Shown piece by piece: positions 24,650 to 32,969 of a stretch of 64,000 nucleotides of DNA. The notes below the pieces were generated by a model. It saw only the letters and a program-made list of their open reading frames with translations, searched no databases and was not told the DNA's origin. The position numbers and the translations under genes were made by a program. Within the stretch, counting starts at the first letter, position 1; each line of letters starts with the position of its first letter. Source of the DNA: Sphingomonas_R arantia (GTDB lineage: Bacteria > Pseudomonadota > Alphaproteobacteria > Sphingomonadales > Sphingomonadaceae); assembly GCF_042682045.1 (NCBI RefSeq), contig NZ_JBHUGS010000004.1, forward strand, positions 194,390-258,389. The letters are read 5' to 3'.

Positions 24650-25876
24650 ATGCGTAGGATCGTTGCCATTCTGTTTGCCGTGCCGCTGATCGTCGGCGCG
24701 GCGCCCGATCCCAGGACGGCGCGTGCGGTGCATGACCGCGCGATCGTGCTCGATACGCATTTCGACACGCCGGCCAATCTGGGGCGGGCCGGGTGGAGCA
24801 TCATGGACCGTCACGACGTGGCGACGACGGGCGACCAGGTCGACGTGCCGCGGATGGTAGAGGGCGGTGTCGATGGCGGGTTCTTCGCGATCTACACCGC
24901 GCAGGGGCCGCGGACGCCGGAGGGCGACCGGGCGGCGCGCGACGCGGCGCTGGTCCGCGCGGTGCAGATCCGCGAGATGGTCGCCGCGCACCCGGACGTG
25001 TTCCGGCTGACGACGACCTCGGCCGAGGCACGCGCGGCGGTGGCGGCGCGCAAGCGGTTCGTGTTCATGAGCATGGAGAACGGGTACCCGTTCGAGGCGG
25101 ACCTGACGCTGATGCGGACGTTCCAGCGGCTGGGCGTGACGATGATGAGCCCGGTGCATTTCCGGGACAACGACCTGGCGGACAGCGCGACCGACAAGCC
25201 CGAATGGAACGGGCTGAGCGAGACGGGGCGTGCGTTCGTCGCGGAGGCGAACCGGCTGGGGATCGTGATCGACGCGTCGCACAGTTCGGACCTGGCGCTG
25301 CGCCAGATGATCGCGCAGTCGAAGGCCCCGATCATCCTGTCGCATTCGGGCGTGCGCGGGGTGTTCGACCATCCGCGCAACGTGAGCGACGCGGACCTGC
25401 GGCTGCTCGCGGCGAAAGGCGGCGTGGTGCAGGTCAATGCGTTCAACGGATATATGGTGCCGCAGCCGAAGATCGCCGAGCGCGAGGCGGCCATCAAGGC
25501 GCTGATGACGGGGATCGACCCCGCCAAGGCAACCGATGCCGATCGGCGCAAGGTGCTGGCGGGGCGCAAGGCGATCGACGCGCGATGGCCGGTGCCGAAG
25601 GCGCGGTTCGACGACGTGATGAAGCACCTGTTCCACGCGATCGCGGTGGCCGGGATCGACCATGTCGGGATGAGCGGCGATTTCGATGGCGGCGGCGGGG
25701 TCGAGGGGTTCGACGACGTGTCCGATTATCCGAAGGTCAGCGCGGCGTTGCTGGCCCGCGGGTTCAGCGCGGCCGACGTGGCGAAGGTCTGGGGCGGCAA
25801 CGCGTTGCGCGTGCTCGACGAGGCGCAGCGGCGGGCCGAACCGGGGGTGAAGCCGGTGATCCCGGTGACCGGCTGA
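24650..25876 (+). CDS. Exported M19 (renal-type) dipeptidase
   Basis: A 408-residue zinc dipeptidase with an N-terminal signal peptide (RRIVAILFAVPLIVGAA). Metal ligands: H37 and D39 in LDTHFDT, the bridging E143 in FMSMENGYPF, then histidines in IDASHSSD and ILSHSGVRG. The C-terminal GMSGDFDGGGG is the family's substrate-side aspartate. M19 enzymes hydrolyse dipeptides, including those with D-residues or a C-terminal beta-lactam-like bond. It lies 53 nt after the amidohydrolase and 38 nt before the aminotransferase. It would act in the periplasm on products of the other hydrolases. Confidence 0.9.
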   Translation: MRRIVAILFAVPLIVGAAPDPRTARAVHDRAIVLDTHFDTPANLGRAGWSIMDRHDVATTGDQVDVPRMVEGGVDGGFFAIYTAQGPRTPEGDRAARDAALVRAVQIREMVAAHPDVFRLTTTSAEARAAVAARKRFVFMSMENGYPFEADLTLMRTFQRLGVTMMSPVHFRDNDLADSATDKPEWNGLSETGRAFVAEANRLGIVIDASHSSDLALRQMIAQSKAPIILSHSGVRGVFDHPRNVSDADLRLLAAKGGVVQVNAFNGYMVPQPKIAEREAAIKALMTGIDPAKATDADRRKVLAGRKAIDARWPVPKARFDDVMKHLFHAIAVAGIDHVGMSGDFDGGGGVEGFDDVSDYPKVSAALLARGFSAADVAKVWGGNALRVLDEAQRRAEPGVKPVIPVTG

Positions 25877-25914
25877 TGCTCCGTCCATCTCTGTCCCCGA
25901 GCGAGGATAATGCC

Positions 25915-27084
25915 ATGACCGAAGCGACCGTGCTGCCCGAGGAAGCCCGCGACGATTTGCTCGACCGTGGTTACACGCGGCGCCAGCTGGCGCGGGTGGG
26001 GAGCGTTTTCGGAGCGGGCGCGGTCGCCGCCGCGTTCGGGCGGCCGGCCTGGGCGTCGGGCGGCGTCCCCGATCCGGCGCCGACCGCGAAGGTGCGGATC
26101 GGATCGAACGAATGCTGGGCCGGGCCGCTGCTGCCGGGTCAGCGCGCGGCGCAGAAGATCGTCGCGAGCAGCAACCGCTATGCCCCGCACGACGAGCGCA
26201 ACGATTTCCTGAAGGCGGTGATGGCGGTCGAGGGCGTGCCCTATGACCATATTGCGCCGTGGCCGGGATCGAGCGATCCGCTGTCGCGGGCGATCGTGAG
26301 CTTCTGTTCGCCGCAGCGCGGGCTGGTGACCGCGGACCCGACGTTCGAACTGGCCGGGCGGACGGCGGACTGGCTGGGCGCGCCGGTCAAGCGCGTGCCG
26401 TTGAGGGCGGATTATGCGCACGATGTCCGCGCGATGCTGGCGGCGGACCCGAATGCCGGGGTCTATTATGTCTGCACGCCGAACAATCCGACGGGGACGA
26501 CCACGCCGGTTGCCGACATTGCCTGGCTGATCGCCAACAAGCCGGCCGGTTCGGTGGTGCTGGTCGACGAGGCCTATACGCATTTCGCGGGCGTGCCGGT
26601 GGCGTCGCCGCTGGTGGCGCAGGGCCGCGACGTGATCGTGTTGCGGACGTTTTCGAAGATCTTCGGCATGGCGGGGATGCGGATGGGCTTCACGATGGCG
26701 CGGCCGGACCTGCTGGCGAAGATGATGCGCTATGACGGCGGGATGCAGTCCGGCGCGTTGCCGCTGCCGTCGCTGGCCTGCGCGACGGCGAGCCTGACCG
26801 CAGCCCCGCTGATCGCCGCGCGACGGACCGAGATGGAGGAGGCGCGGGGGATCGCGCTCGACCACCTGCGCGCGCGGCGGGTCGCGGTGAAGCCGACCAA
26901 TGCGAACATGTTCATGATCGATTGGAAGACGCGATCGGCCAAGGACGCGCAGACCGCGTTCCGCGCGCAAAGCGTGGAGATCGGGCGGTCGTGGCCGATC
27001 TGGCCGACCGTATCGCGGGTGACGGTGGGATCGGCCGCGGAGATGAAGGCGTTCTGCGTCGCGCTGGACAAGGTGCTGGCCTGA
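25915..27084 (+). CDS. Tat-exported class I/II aminotransferase (HisC-like)
   Basis: A 389-residue PLP enzyme. Residues 18-47 form a twin-arginine signal: RGYTRRQLARVG, a hydrophobic FGAGAVAAAF stretch, then GRPAWAS with a cleavage-type AWA. The catalytic core is intact: N191 in TPNNPTG, D218 and Y221 in VLVDEAYTHF, the Schiff-base lysine K248 in TFSKIFGMAG, and arginines in GMRMGF. It is closest in style to histidinol-phosphate/aromatic aminotransferases. Tat export fits a cofactor-loaded enzyme. It is last in the run receptor, amidohydrolase, dipeptidase, aminotransferase. A periplasmic transaminase needs an amino acceptor there, which is unusual. Confidence 0.85.
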   Translation: MTEATVLPEEARDDLLDRGYTRRQLARVGSVFGAGAVAAAFGRPAWASGGVPDPAPTAKVRIGSNECWAGPLLPGQRAAQKIVASSNRYAPHDERNDFLKAVMAVEGVPYDHIAPWPGSSDPLSRAIVSFCSPQRGLVTADPTFELAGRTADWLGAPVKRVPLRADYAHDVRAMLAADPNAGVYYVCTPNNPTGTTTPVADIAWLIANKPAGSVVLVDEAYTHFAGVPVASPLVAQGRDVIVLRTFSKIFGMAGMRMGFTMARPDLLAKMMRYDGGMQSGALPLPSLACATASLTAAPLIAARRTEMEEARGIALDHLRARRVAVKPTNANMFMIDWKTRSAKDAQTAFRAQSVEIGRSWPIWPTVSRVTVGSAAEMKAFCVALDKVLA

Positions 27085-27106
27085 CGCGCCGGCGCGGGAG
27101 TGCCGG

Positions 27107-27814
27107 TCAGAAGCGCATCGGTTTCACGGTCGTACCGCTCTTGACCAGATAGTCCACGGGGCGGGCGGGGTCGATCGGTTGCTGCCAGTCGGCACCGGCG
27201 TAGAGGCGCTTGGCCGGCAGGTCGCGGCAGTCGGCGCCGGCCGCGTCGCACTGGCGGCCGCGGTACAGCTCCACGCTCGTGCTGCCGGCGTTGGTGAGCG
27301 TCATGGTGGTGCCGGCGCGGCGGGCGGTGATGGTGTCGGTCAGGACGGCGGGGCGGACGATGACGAGCATGTCGTAGCCGACCAGCACCTTCAACGCCGA
27401 TCCGGACACCGCGAGTTCGCCGACGACGGGCTTCACGGTTACGCGGTAGATCCGGTCGCGCGGGCTGCGCGGCAGGATGGCGGCGATGCGGATCAGCTTC
27501 CGCTCGCCCGGTTCGAGGATCATCTTCTGCGGGGTGACGAGCAGCCCGCTGGCCGCGGGATCGTTACTGGCGACGCGGCGCTCCTGCGGTGTGCCGGGGT
27601 CGAGGATGCTGGCCGGTTCGGCGACGACGTACATGCGCTCCTCGCCATTGTTGAACGCCTCGACATCCGCACGTGGCGGACCGGCGGGCATGAGATCGAG
27701 CACGACCTGGCTCAGCACAAGCTCCGCACCGGCGGGGGCGGCCATGAGGCCGAGCGCCGCGCCGGCCAGCATGAGAAGGCGGTAGCGCCGCCGCGGACCG
27801 TACTTCATCGTCAT
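27107..27814 (-). CDS. Periplasmic pilus chaperone
   Basis: A 235-residue exported protein (signal peptide ending PAGA|EL). Strands match the pilus-chaperone fold: QVVLDLMPAGPPRADVEAFN at the start of domain 1, VTPQKMILEPGERKLIRI (the edge strand and basic cleft), DRIYRVTVKPV, and a second domain from PAVLTDTIT. It would cap pilin subunits by donor-strand complementation and deliver them to the usher encoded immediately upstream. It is last in the operon pilin-pilin-usher-chaperone, with 13 nt to the usher stop. Either the ATG at 27814 or the in-frame ATG at 27808 could be used. Confidence 0.82.
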   Translation of the reverse strand: MTMKYGPRRRYRLLMLAGAALGLMAAPAGAELVLSQVVLDLMPAGPPRADVEAFNNGEERMYVVAEPASILDPGTPQERRVASNDPAASGLLVTPQKMILEPGERKLIRIAAILPRSPRDRIYRVTVKPVVGELAVSGSALKVLVGYDMLVIVRPAVLTDTITARRAGTTMTLTNAGSTSVELYRGRQCDAAGADCRDLPAKRLYAGADWQQPIDPARPVDYLVKSGTTVKPMRF

Positions 27815-27827
27815 ACCTGTTCCCCCG

Positions 27828-30392
27828 TCATTGATCTGGTTTCGTATCGGCCGGTCGCAGCCCGGCGGCGGCGGGCCGGCAGGTAAGACTCCCGAGTGCG
27901 GCATAGCCTTCCTTCGCCGGGCCGGCGCGGACCGCAATGCGGCAGCGGCGCCCATCCGACGAACGGACGTCGAGAACCGCATTCGATGCGGCCTCGACCT
28001 GGAAATAGCCCGCCACATCGGTGCTGCCGATCGCGCCGGTCGTGGTGATCGCGGCGTCGGCCACCGGCGATCCGTCTGGCCAGACGATCCGGCCGAACAT
28101 GGCGGTGACGCGCGAGGCCGACCAGGCGACGCGCGCGACGGTACCGGGATAGACGCTGACCTGCCGCATGCCGCCGTCGAGCCGGATCAGTTCCTCGCCG
28201 ACCGGGCGGAGGCGCACCGCATATTGGCGGTAGGCCGGGACCGCGACGGACAGCGTTCCGCCCGCCCGGACGATGCCGCGCGCGGCGTTGTCGACCAGCA
28301 CCTCGAACGGGGCCGGGCTGGCGGGCGGGTGCGCGGCGTCGCTGGCGCTGTCGCTGACCTGGACGACGATCACGCTGTCGTGACGATCGCGACCCTGCAT
28401 GACGAGGTTCCCGCCGACCGCGGCGGCGCTGGTCTGGAAGCTGAGGCTGTACTGGGTCGAGCCGTTGTTGCCGCCGATCGGCTGCGCCACGTCGGCGAAC
28501 AGCGATCCGACCCCGGTCCGCAGATCGGCATGCGCGCGGGCGAGCGTGCCGTAGACCTCGCGTTCCAGGCCGCCGGACGCCGACAGGTCGCCGCCGAGCA
28601 CATTGTCCTTTTGCCACGATGCGGCGATGCCGCCGACCGCGGTGGCGGCGGTGCTCGCTTCGTCGCCCTTGTTTGCGCGGAAGCCGCCCGTCGCGGCGAG
28701 CGACGTGGCGCCGCGCAGGCGTTGCAGGCTGATGCCGACATAGGCGGAGTGGCCGCGATTGGTGAGCGTGGCGTCCGCGCGGAGCATCAGCTGGAACCCG
28801 CCGCGCTGGACCAGCGGGACCGATGCGCTGGGGCCGATGCCGTAGGACTGGCCGGCGCGGGCATCGCGGCGGTAGAAGCCGCTGAGGCCCGCCTGACCAC
28901 GCGGCAGCGAGTAGCTGATCGTGCCGTAGAATTGCGTGAAGGCGCCTGCAGCGAATTGCGCGCGGTCGGGCGTGACGAGGCCGGGGCGGTCGAGGATGCC
29001 GTCCATGATCGGGATCAAGTCGCGCCCCCGGCGGCTCCAGACGCGGCGCAGGTCGAACGTATAGGTGAGGCCCGCCGTGCCGGACGACGCGGCCTGAATT
29101 AGCACGCCGGTCTGGCCGCGGACCGAGACAAGCCCCGCGGTCCGCAGTTGCGCCACCGGGCCGAGCCAGTAGCCGCCGATTTCGAGCAGCGCGGTGCGGT
29201 TCGTGCCCATCAGCGTCGCATCGAGTGCCAGTTGCGGCGTGAAGCGGCGAGCGATTCCGGCTTCGTAGAACAGCGTGCGCGATGGGGCGACGAGCCGGCC
29301 GCGGCGGTCGTTGGCCAGCACGCCGGCATAGCCGAAGACGATCGGATCGCCGATCGCGGCGATCGCGGCGTTCTTGGTGAAGAAACGCCGTTCGTCGCGG
29401 GTGGCGCCGCCCGCCTCGACGATATGGAGCACGAGTTCGTAGGCGCCATCGGGCAGGCTCGCCGTGTCGAGCGACTGGTTTCCAGGCTCGTAGGTCCGCG
29501 ACGTCAGCAGGCGGCCGTCGCGCAGGATATCGACGCGCGACCGCAGCGCGAGCGAGACGACGAGCGGGCTGCCGGCGATCAGCGTGCGATCGAGCCTTGT
29601 ATCGATCTGACTCTGCACGCCGACGCCGAGCAGCTTGCGCCGCCCGGTGAGGTCGATGCCGGGCGCCCAGAGTACGCCGGCGGAATAGCGATAGTCGCGC
29701 GTGTCGAGTTCGGCCGCGAGCGTATCGGCGACGAGGCCGTAATAGGAGGAGTAGGACAGGTCGTTGCGGACCCGCGCATTGCCGAGTGCCACGATCGCGC
29801 GGTTCTGGATCGTGTAGTCGACGAAGCCGCCGCTGCCGGCGATCGTGCCGCCGATCTGGTCGATCAGCGAAAGCCTTGCGTCAGGGGTGGGCAGGTAGCG
29901 CCGCTCGCCGGCGCGGTGGACGGCGAGCAGGCGCGGGTGGAAGAACAGGTCGATCCGGAAGCGCGCCGCGTCGAAGATGACGCCGGCGTCGGCGGGTTTG
30001 AGCGTGCCGCAGGTGGCGGCGTCGGCGTCGGCGGGGCAGATCAGCCCGGCGTGCGAGTCGAGATCGGGTTGGGCCAGCGCGGCGCGTGCGGTTGTGGGAT
30101 CGATCAGATCGGGGACGAGCGCGAGGAGGGTGTCGACGTCGAGGAAGGTCACCCGGCCGGAGCTGAACCGGACCCGCGCCTGGCCGAGCGGGCGGCCGCC
30201 GGAATAGACGTCGACGACGGTTTCCTGCGGCGCGAGCAGCGTGTCGAAGCCGGCCGGCGCACCGACCCGGAACAGCGAGGGGGCGGCCGGGGTGGCGGCG
30301 GGCGCGGTCGTCGCCGGACACAGGGCGAGCATCGCCAGCGTGACCGGGCGGGCGGAGATCGGACGCGCGGTCGGTCGAGGACGCCGGGCCAT
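27828..30392 (-). CDS. Outer-membrane pilus usher
   Basis: An 854-residue usher. After a signal region comes an N-terminal domain for chaperone binding (ETVVDVYSGGRPLGQARVRF). The central barrel has repeated strands (DYRYSAGVLWAPGIDLTGRR, GRLLTSRTYEPGNQSLDTAS). A C-terminal beta-sandwich follows (VFGRIVWPDGSPVADAAITT, then DVAGYFQVEA). Sequence style is closer to the CS1/TcfC or archaic ushers than to FimD/PapC, being rich in short Gly/Arg-bounded strands. It exports pilins through the outer membrane. Twelve nt separate it from the pilin gene before it. Class assignment is tentative; usher identity is firm because chaperone and pilin genes flank it. Confidence 0.82.
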   Translation of the reverse strand: MARRPRPTARPISARPVTLAMLALCPATTAPAATPAAPSLFRVGAPAGFDTLLAPQETVVDVYSGGRPLGQARVRFSSGRVTFLDVDTLLALVPDLIDPTTARAALAQPDLDSHAGLICPADADAATCGTLKPADAGVIFDAARFRIDLFFHPRLLAVHRAGERRYLPTPDARLSLIDQIGGTIAGSGGFVDYTIQNRAIVALGNARVRNDLSYSSYYGLVADTLAAELDTRDYRYSAGVLWAPGIDLTGRRKLLGVGVQSQIDTRLDRTLIAGSPLVVSLALRSRVDILRDGRLLTSRTYEPGNQSLDTASLPDGAYELVLHIVEAGGATRDERRFFTKNAAIAAIGDPIVFGYAGVLANDRRGRLVAPSRTLFYEAGIARRFTPQLALDATLMGTNRTALLEIGGYWLGPVAQLRTAGLVSVRGQTGVLIQAASSGTAGLTYTFDLRRVWSRRGRDLIPIMDGILDRPGLVTPDRAQFAAGAFTQFYGTISYSLPRGQAGLSGFYRRDARAGQSYGIGPSASVPLVQRGGFQLMLRADATLTNRGHSAYVGISLQRLRGATSLAATGGFRANKGDEASTAATAVGGIAASWQKDNVLGGDLSASGGLEREVYGTLARAHADLRTGVGSLFADVAQPIGGNNGSTQYSLSFQTSAAAVGGNLVMQGRDRHDSVIVVQVSDSASDAAHPPASPAPFEVLVDNAARGIVRAGGTLSVAVPAYRQYAVRLRPVGEELIRLDGGMRQVSVYPGTVARVAWSASRVTAMFGRIVWPDGSPVADAAITTTGAIGSTDVAGYFQVEAASNAVLDVRSSDGRRCRIAVRAGPAKEGYAALGSLTCRPAAAGLRPADTKPDQ

Positions 30393-30404
30393 GAACGACC
30401 GGCG

Positions 30405-30890
30405 CTATTCCGCCGCGATCAGCAGCGTCAGCGTACCGCTATAGGCACCTGCGGTCGCCCGGCTGAGATCGCCCGAGCGCAGCGTGAGGATCAGGCTGGC
30501 CGAGTCATTGCCGAGCGCGCAGGCGAGGTTCAGGCCGAGCCCGTTCGTCGTGAGGCCGGAGCGCGTCACGCCGGGAACGAGCGCGGTGCCGGACGTCTGG
30601 TCCGCCCGGTCGTTCCACTGGACGTCATAGGGCAGTACCGCGGCGGGGCCGGCCAGCGTGAACGCGCCCGCCGTGCCGCCACCGGTCGCGCGGATGCCGT
30701 AACGCCCGCTCAGGCTCGTCGCCGAGATGCAGGCGTTCCTGCTGAGACTGATGTTCTGCGACACGTTGGTGATCGTGAAGCTGTAGTCGGACAGCCGGCT
30801 GATCCGCACCTGCTGCGCGTTGCCCGTACCCGGCCATGACAGTCCGATCAGGAGCAGCGCGCAGGCAAGGACGGTGTGCGGGAGCGTCAT
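30405..30890 (-). CDS. Spore-coat-U (SCPU) domain pilin, shorter
   Basis: A 161-residue exported subunit. The signal peptide ends GNAQQ. One SCPU/pilin immunoglobulin-like domain fills the rest, with two cysteines placed as in Csu-type pilins (RNACISATS and LACALGND). The YDVQWNDRADQ strand and C-terminal YSGTLTLLIAAE are also typical. The last strand TLTLLI is the likely chaperone-binding strand. It follows the longer SCPU pilin by 19 nt. As the second subunit it may be a minor or adaptor pilin. Confidence 0.85.
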   Translation of the reverse strand: MTLPHTVLACALLLIGLSWPGTGNAQQVRISRLSDYSFTITNVSQNISLSRNACISATSLSGRYGIRATGGGTAGAFTLAGPAAVLPYDVQWNDRADQTSGTALVPGVTRSGLTTNGLGLNLACALGNDSASLILTLRSGDLSRATAGAYSGTLTLLIAAE

Positions 30891-30909
30891 GATGCCGCCC
30901 GCCGATCCC

Positions 30910-31533
30910 TCAGGCCGGGTTGACGAGCAGCGTCAGCGTACCGGTGTAGTTGGTGAGCGACGGCATCGTCTGAAGCTGTGCCGTGGCGATGGTGACGGTC
31001 ATGCTGGAGCTGGACCCCGTGGCGCAACCGGGGATGAGCGCGGTCGAGACGTAGCCGGTGGACACGGTGCCGGGGGTCAGCGTCGTTCCGGCGGTCTGGC
31101 CCGACGCCTGGTTCCACTGCACATCATAGGCGACGGGCGGGAGGACGCCGGAGGCCAGCGTGAAGGCGCCGGACGCACCGCTGCCGGTCGCGGTGATGGT
31201 GTAGCCCTTGGTCGCGGTGTTGCTCCAGACGCAGTTGTTCTGCGAGCTGATCGCCGGGGTGTTGGGTTCGACGTTGGCGAGGGTGATGTCGCTGAGGCCG
31301 GTGATCTGCACGCGGCTGGGCACCGAAACGCTGATCTGGATGCTGCCGGTCGAGGTGGCGCCGAGCGATCCCTGCGTTGCGGCGGACACCGGGGCGGCGA
31401 TCACCGCGCCCATGCAGGCCAGCGCCACGGACCCGGCGCGGGCCGTCGTGCGCAGCCGCGCCAGGACTGGCGTCGCGCGCCCGCCGTGCCGGGCGGCGAT
31501 GCGGGTTTCGTTCAGTCCGGTTGTGTGTGCCAT
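30910..31533 (-). CDS. Spore-coat-U (SCPU) domain pilin, longer
   Basis: A 207-residue exported subunit with a long basic N-region before the hydrophobic signal segment (GSVALACMGAVIAAPVSAAT). The mature part is one SCPU domain: SRVQITGLSDITLANV, NNCVWSN, YDVQWNQASGQTAG, IPGCATGSSSS, ending NYTGTLTLLVNPA. The two cysteines should form the family disulfide. It is first in the operon, so it is the likely major pilin. It shares the YDVQWN and YTGTLTLL strands with the second pilin, indicating duplication. Confidence 0.85.
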   Translation of the reverse strand: MAHTTGLNETRIAARHGGRATPVLARLRTTARAGSVALACMGAVIAAPVSAATQGSLGATSTGSIQISVSVPSRVQITGLSDITLANVEPNTPAISSQNNCVWSNTATKGYTITATGSGASGAFTLASGVLPPVAYDVQWNQASGQTAGTTLTPGTVSTGYVSTALIPGCATGSSSSMTVTIATAQLQTMPSLTNYTGTLTLLVNPA

Positions 31534-31875
31534 AACGACGCGCCTATCCTTTGGAAGAGCAAGGCAGCAGAAAGGACGGGACTATTCTTGCGAAGTTGCG
31601 AACGTCCGTCTTCTGTACTGTCTTGCGGTACGAACTCATTCGCTTTTTCAAATTAACAAAGTGTAAAACTCGTAGTGTGGTTATACCAAAGGACGAACGG
31701 GCGGGCGGAACCTCTGCGCCGTTCATGACTTTAGTCGAACTTGCTTCGGCTGGGTAATTGTCGCCGTCGTGAGACGACGGACCGGGCGAGGGCGCGCGCG
31801 GCCGGATTGTTGCCAGGCAGGCGCCGGTGGCTTGAATCGGACGAACGATCGGGTCGCCGGTGATGTTGCGGGGGG
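31534..31875. other. 342-bp leader region upstream of the pilus operon
   Basis: No convincing gene. The part from about 31555 to 31700 is clearly A/T-richer than its surroundings (for example TTTTTCAAATTAACAAAGTG on the plus strand) and should contain the leftward promoter for the pilus genes. I could not fix -35 and -10 boxes with confidence. The remainder adjoins the tRNA 3' end. Confidence 0.5.
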
Positions 31876-31951
31876 TGGTGCCGAGTGTCGGACTCGAACC
31901 GACGACCTACCGCTTACAAGGCGGTTGCTCTACCAGCTGAGCTAACCCGGC
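31876..31951 (-). tRNA. tRNA-Thr (anticodon TGT)
   Basis: Seventy-six nt with encoded CCA. The acceptor stem GCCGGGT pairs with ACTCGGC (one G-T). The D-loop is AGCTCAGCTGGTAGAGC. The anticodon arm is CCGCC-TTGTAAG-type with TGT, reading ACA codons. The T-arm is GTCGGTTCGAGTCCGAC. Discriminator A precedes CCA. All arms fold normally. No integrase or attachment site is visible beside it. Confidence 0.95.
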
Positions 31952-32001
31952 CACGGCGCATCCATGCCTTGCGCGCGCGTTCGCGGCAAGAGGGCGCGGC
32001 T

Positions 32002-32892
32002 TCACGGGATGCCGAAGGTCCAGCCTTCGGTGGCGGCCAGTGCGGGGTCGAGGCCAGCGGGGGTCCAGAGTTCGGCGTCGGCGGCGACGTGGCGGAGCCA
32101 GGCGGCGGTGAGCAGTGCGTCGGTGGCGTGGTCGTCGTAGCGCGCCAGCGTGGTGTGAGGTTTGGTGGCTAGGTTCGCGAGTGCGGCGTCGAGCGTGGGG
32201 CCGTCGCGGAGCTTGGTGCGGCTGCTCGTGAGGCCGGCGGCGCGGGCGGCGATGGTGGTGTAGATCTCGACGATCAGCGGGCCGTGGGCGGGGACCGGGT
32301 CGAATGGCCAGATCGGCACGCGGCCGGCGAGCGTGTGGAGCAGGCGCATGCCGGTGAGGCTCGATTTGCCGACCTGCGACGCGCCGATCAGGTTGAAGCA
32401 GCTGACCGCGTTGCCGAGTTTGAGCGCGCGGCAGCGGCGTTCGACGACGCGGAGGCGGCCCATGCTGCCCTCGAACCGGTCGCCGCGGACGATCGCGCCG
32501 GCCGTGGCATGGCGGAAGTGGCGGGCGGTTTCGATGTGGTCGGTGAAGGTCGAGGCGGAGAGGTGCGGTTCGTTGGCGCAGAGTTGGTCGACGAGCGCCC
32601 AGAGACCGCGGGCGTCCGAAGGGGTTTCGGACCAGTCGGGGAAGTAGGCGCCCTGGTCCGCGTGCGGCAGCGCGGGGGAGAAATCGATGCCGACAAGGAG
32701 GTCGGTTTTCGCCTCCGCCTGTGCGAGCAGCCAGTCGAGCGCGGCGGGGCGCGACCAGCCGCGGTCGGGGGCGATCAGGATCGGAGCGGCGTCGCCCGTG
32801 CCGCACTCGGCCAGCGTGATGCCGGGCGGGCGGGCGATGGCGCGGCCGGACCAGTCGAACGCGGCGAAACGGGTGAAGCGGCGTGGCGGCAT
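32002..32892 (-). CDS. Hypothetical protein, DUF429-like
   Basis: A 296-residue soluble protein beginning MPPRRFTRFAAFDWSGRAIA. The FAAFDWSG start, the acidic VGIDFSP strand at about residue 90 and the late YDDHATDALLTAAW segment resemble an RNase-H-like fold of the DUF429 type with acidic residues D-D-D. No catalytic activity is established for that group. A much longer open frame upstream (to 33618) runs antisense to the next gene and was rejected. It is divergent from the CitE-like gene, 77 nt apart. Family placement is tentative. Confidence 0.65.
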   Translation of the reverse strand: MPPRRFTRFAAFDWSGRAIARPPGITLAECGTGDAAPILIAPDRGWSRPAALDWLLAQAEAKTDLLVGIDFSPALPHADQGAYFPDWSETPSDARGLWALVDQLCANEPHLSASTFTDHIETARHFRHATAGAIVRGDRFEGSMGRLRVVERRCRALKLGNAVSCFNLIGASQVGKSSLTGMRLLHTLAGRVPIWPFDPVPAHGPLIVEIYTTIAARAAGLTSSRTKLRDGPTLDAALANLATKPHTTLARYDDHATDALLTAAWLRHVAADAELWTPAGLDPALAATEGWTFGIP

Positions 32893-32969
32893 CGGGGCTT
32901 TCGGGGGCGGCGGATTGCTGCGTCGGGATAGTCGGGTTAGGCGATGGCGGTTCGAGAAGCGAGGTCCTG

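Noticed and set aside
31876..31951. tRNA-Thr as an integration site for a genomic island
   Set aside because: No integrase gene or repeated tRNA 3' end is visible on either side.
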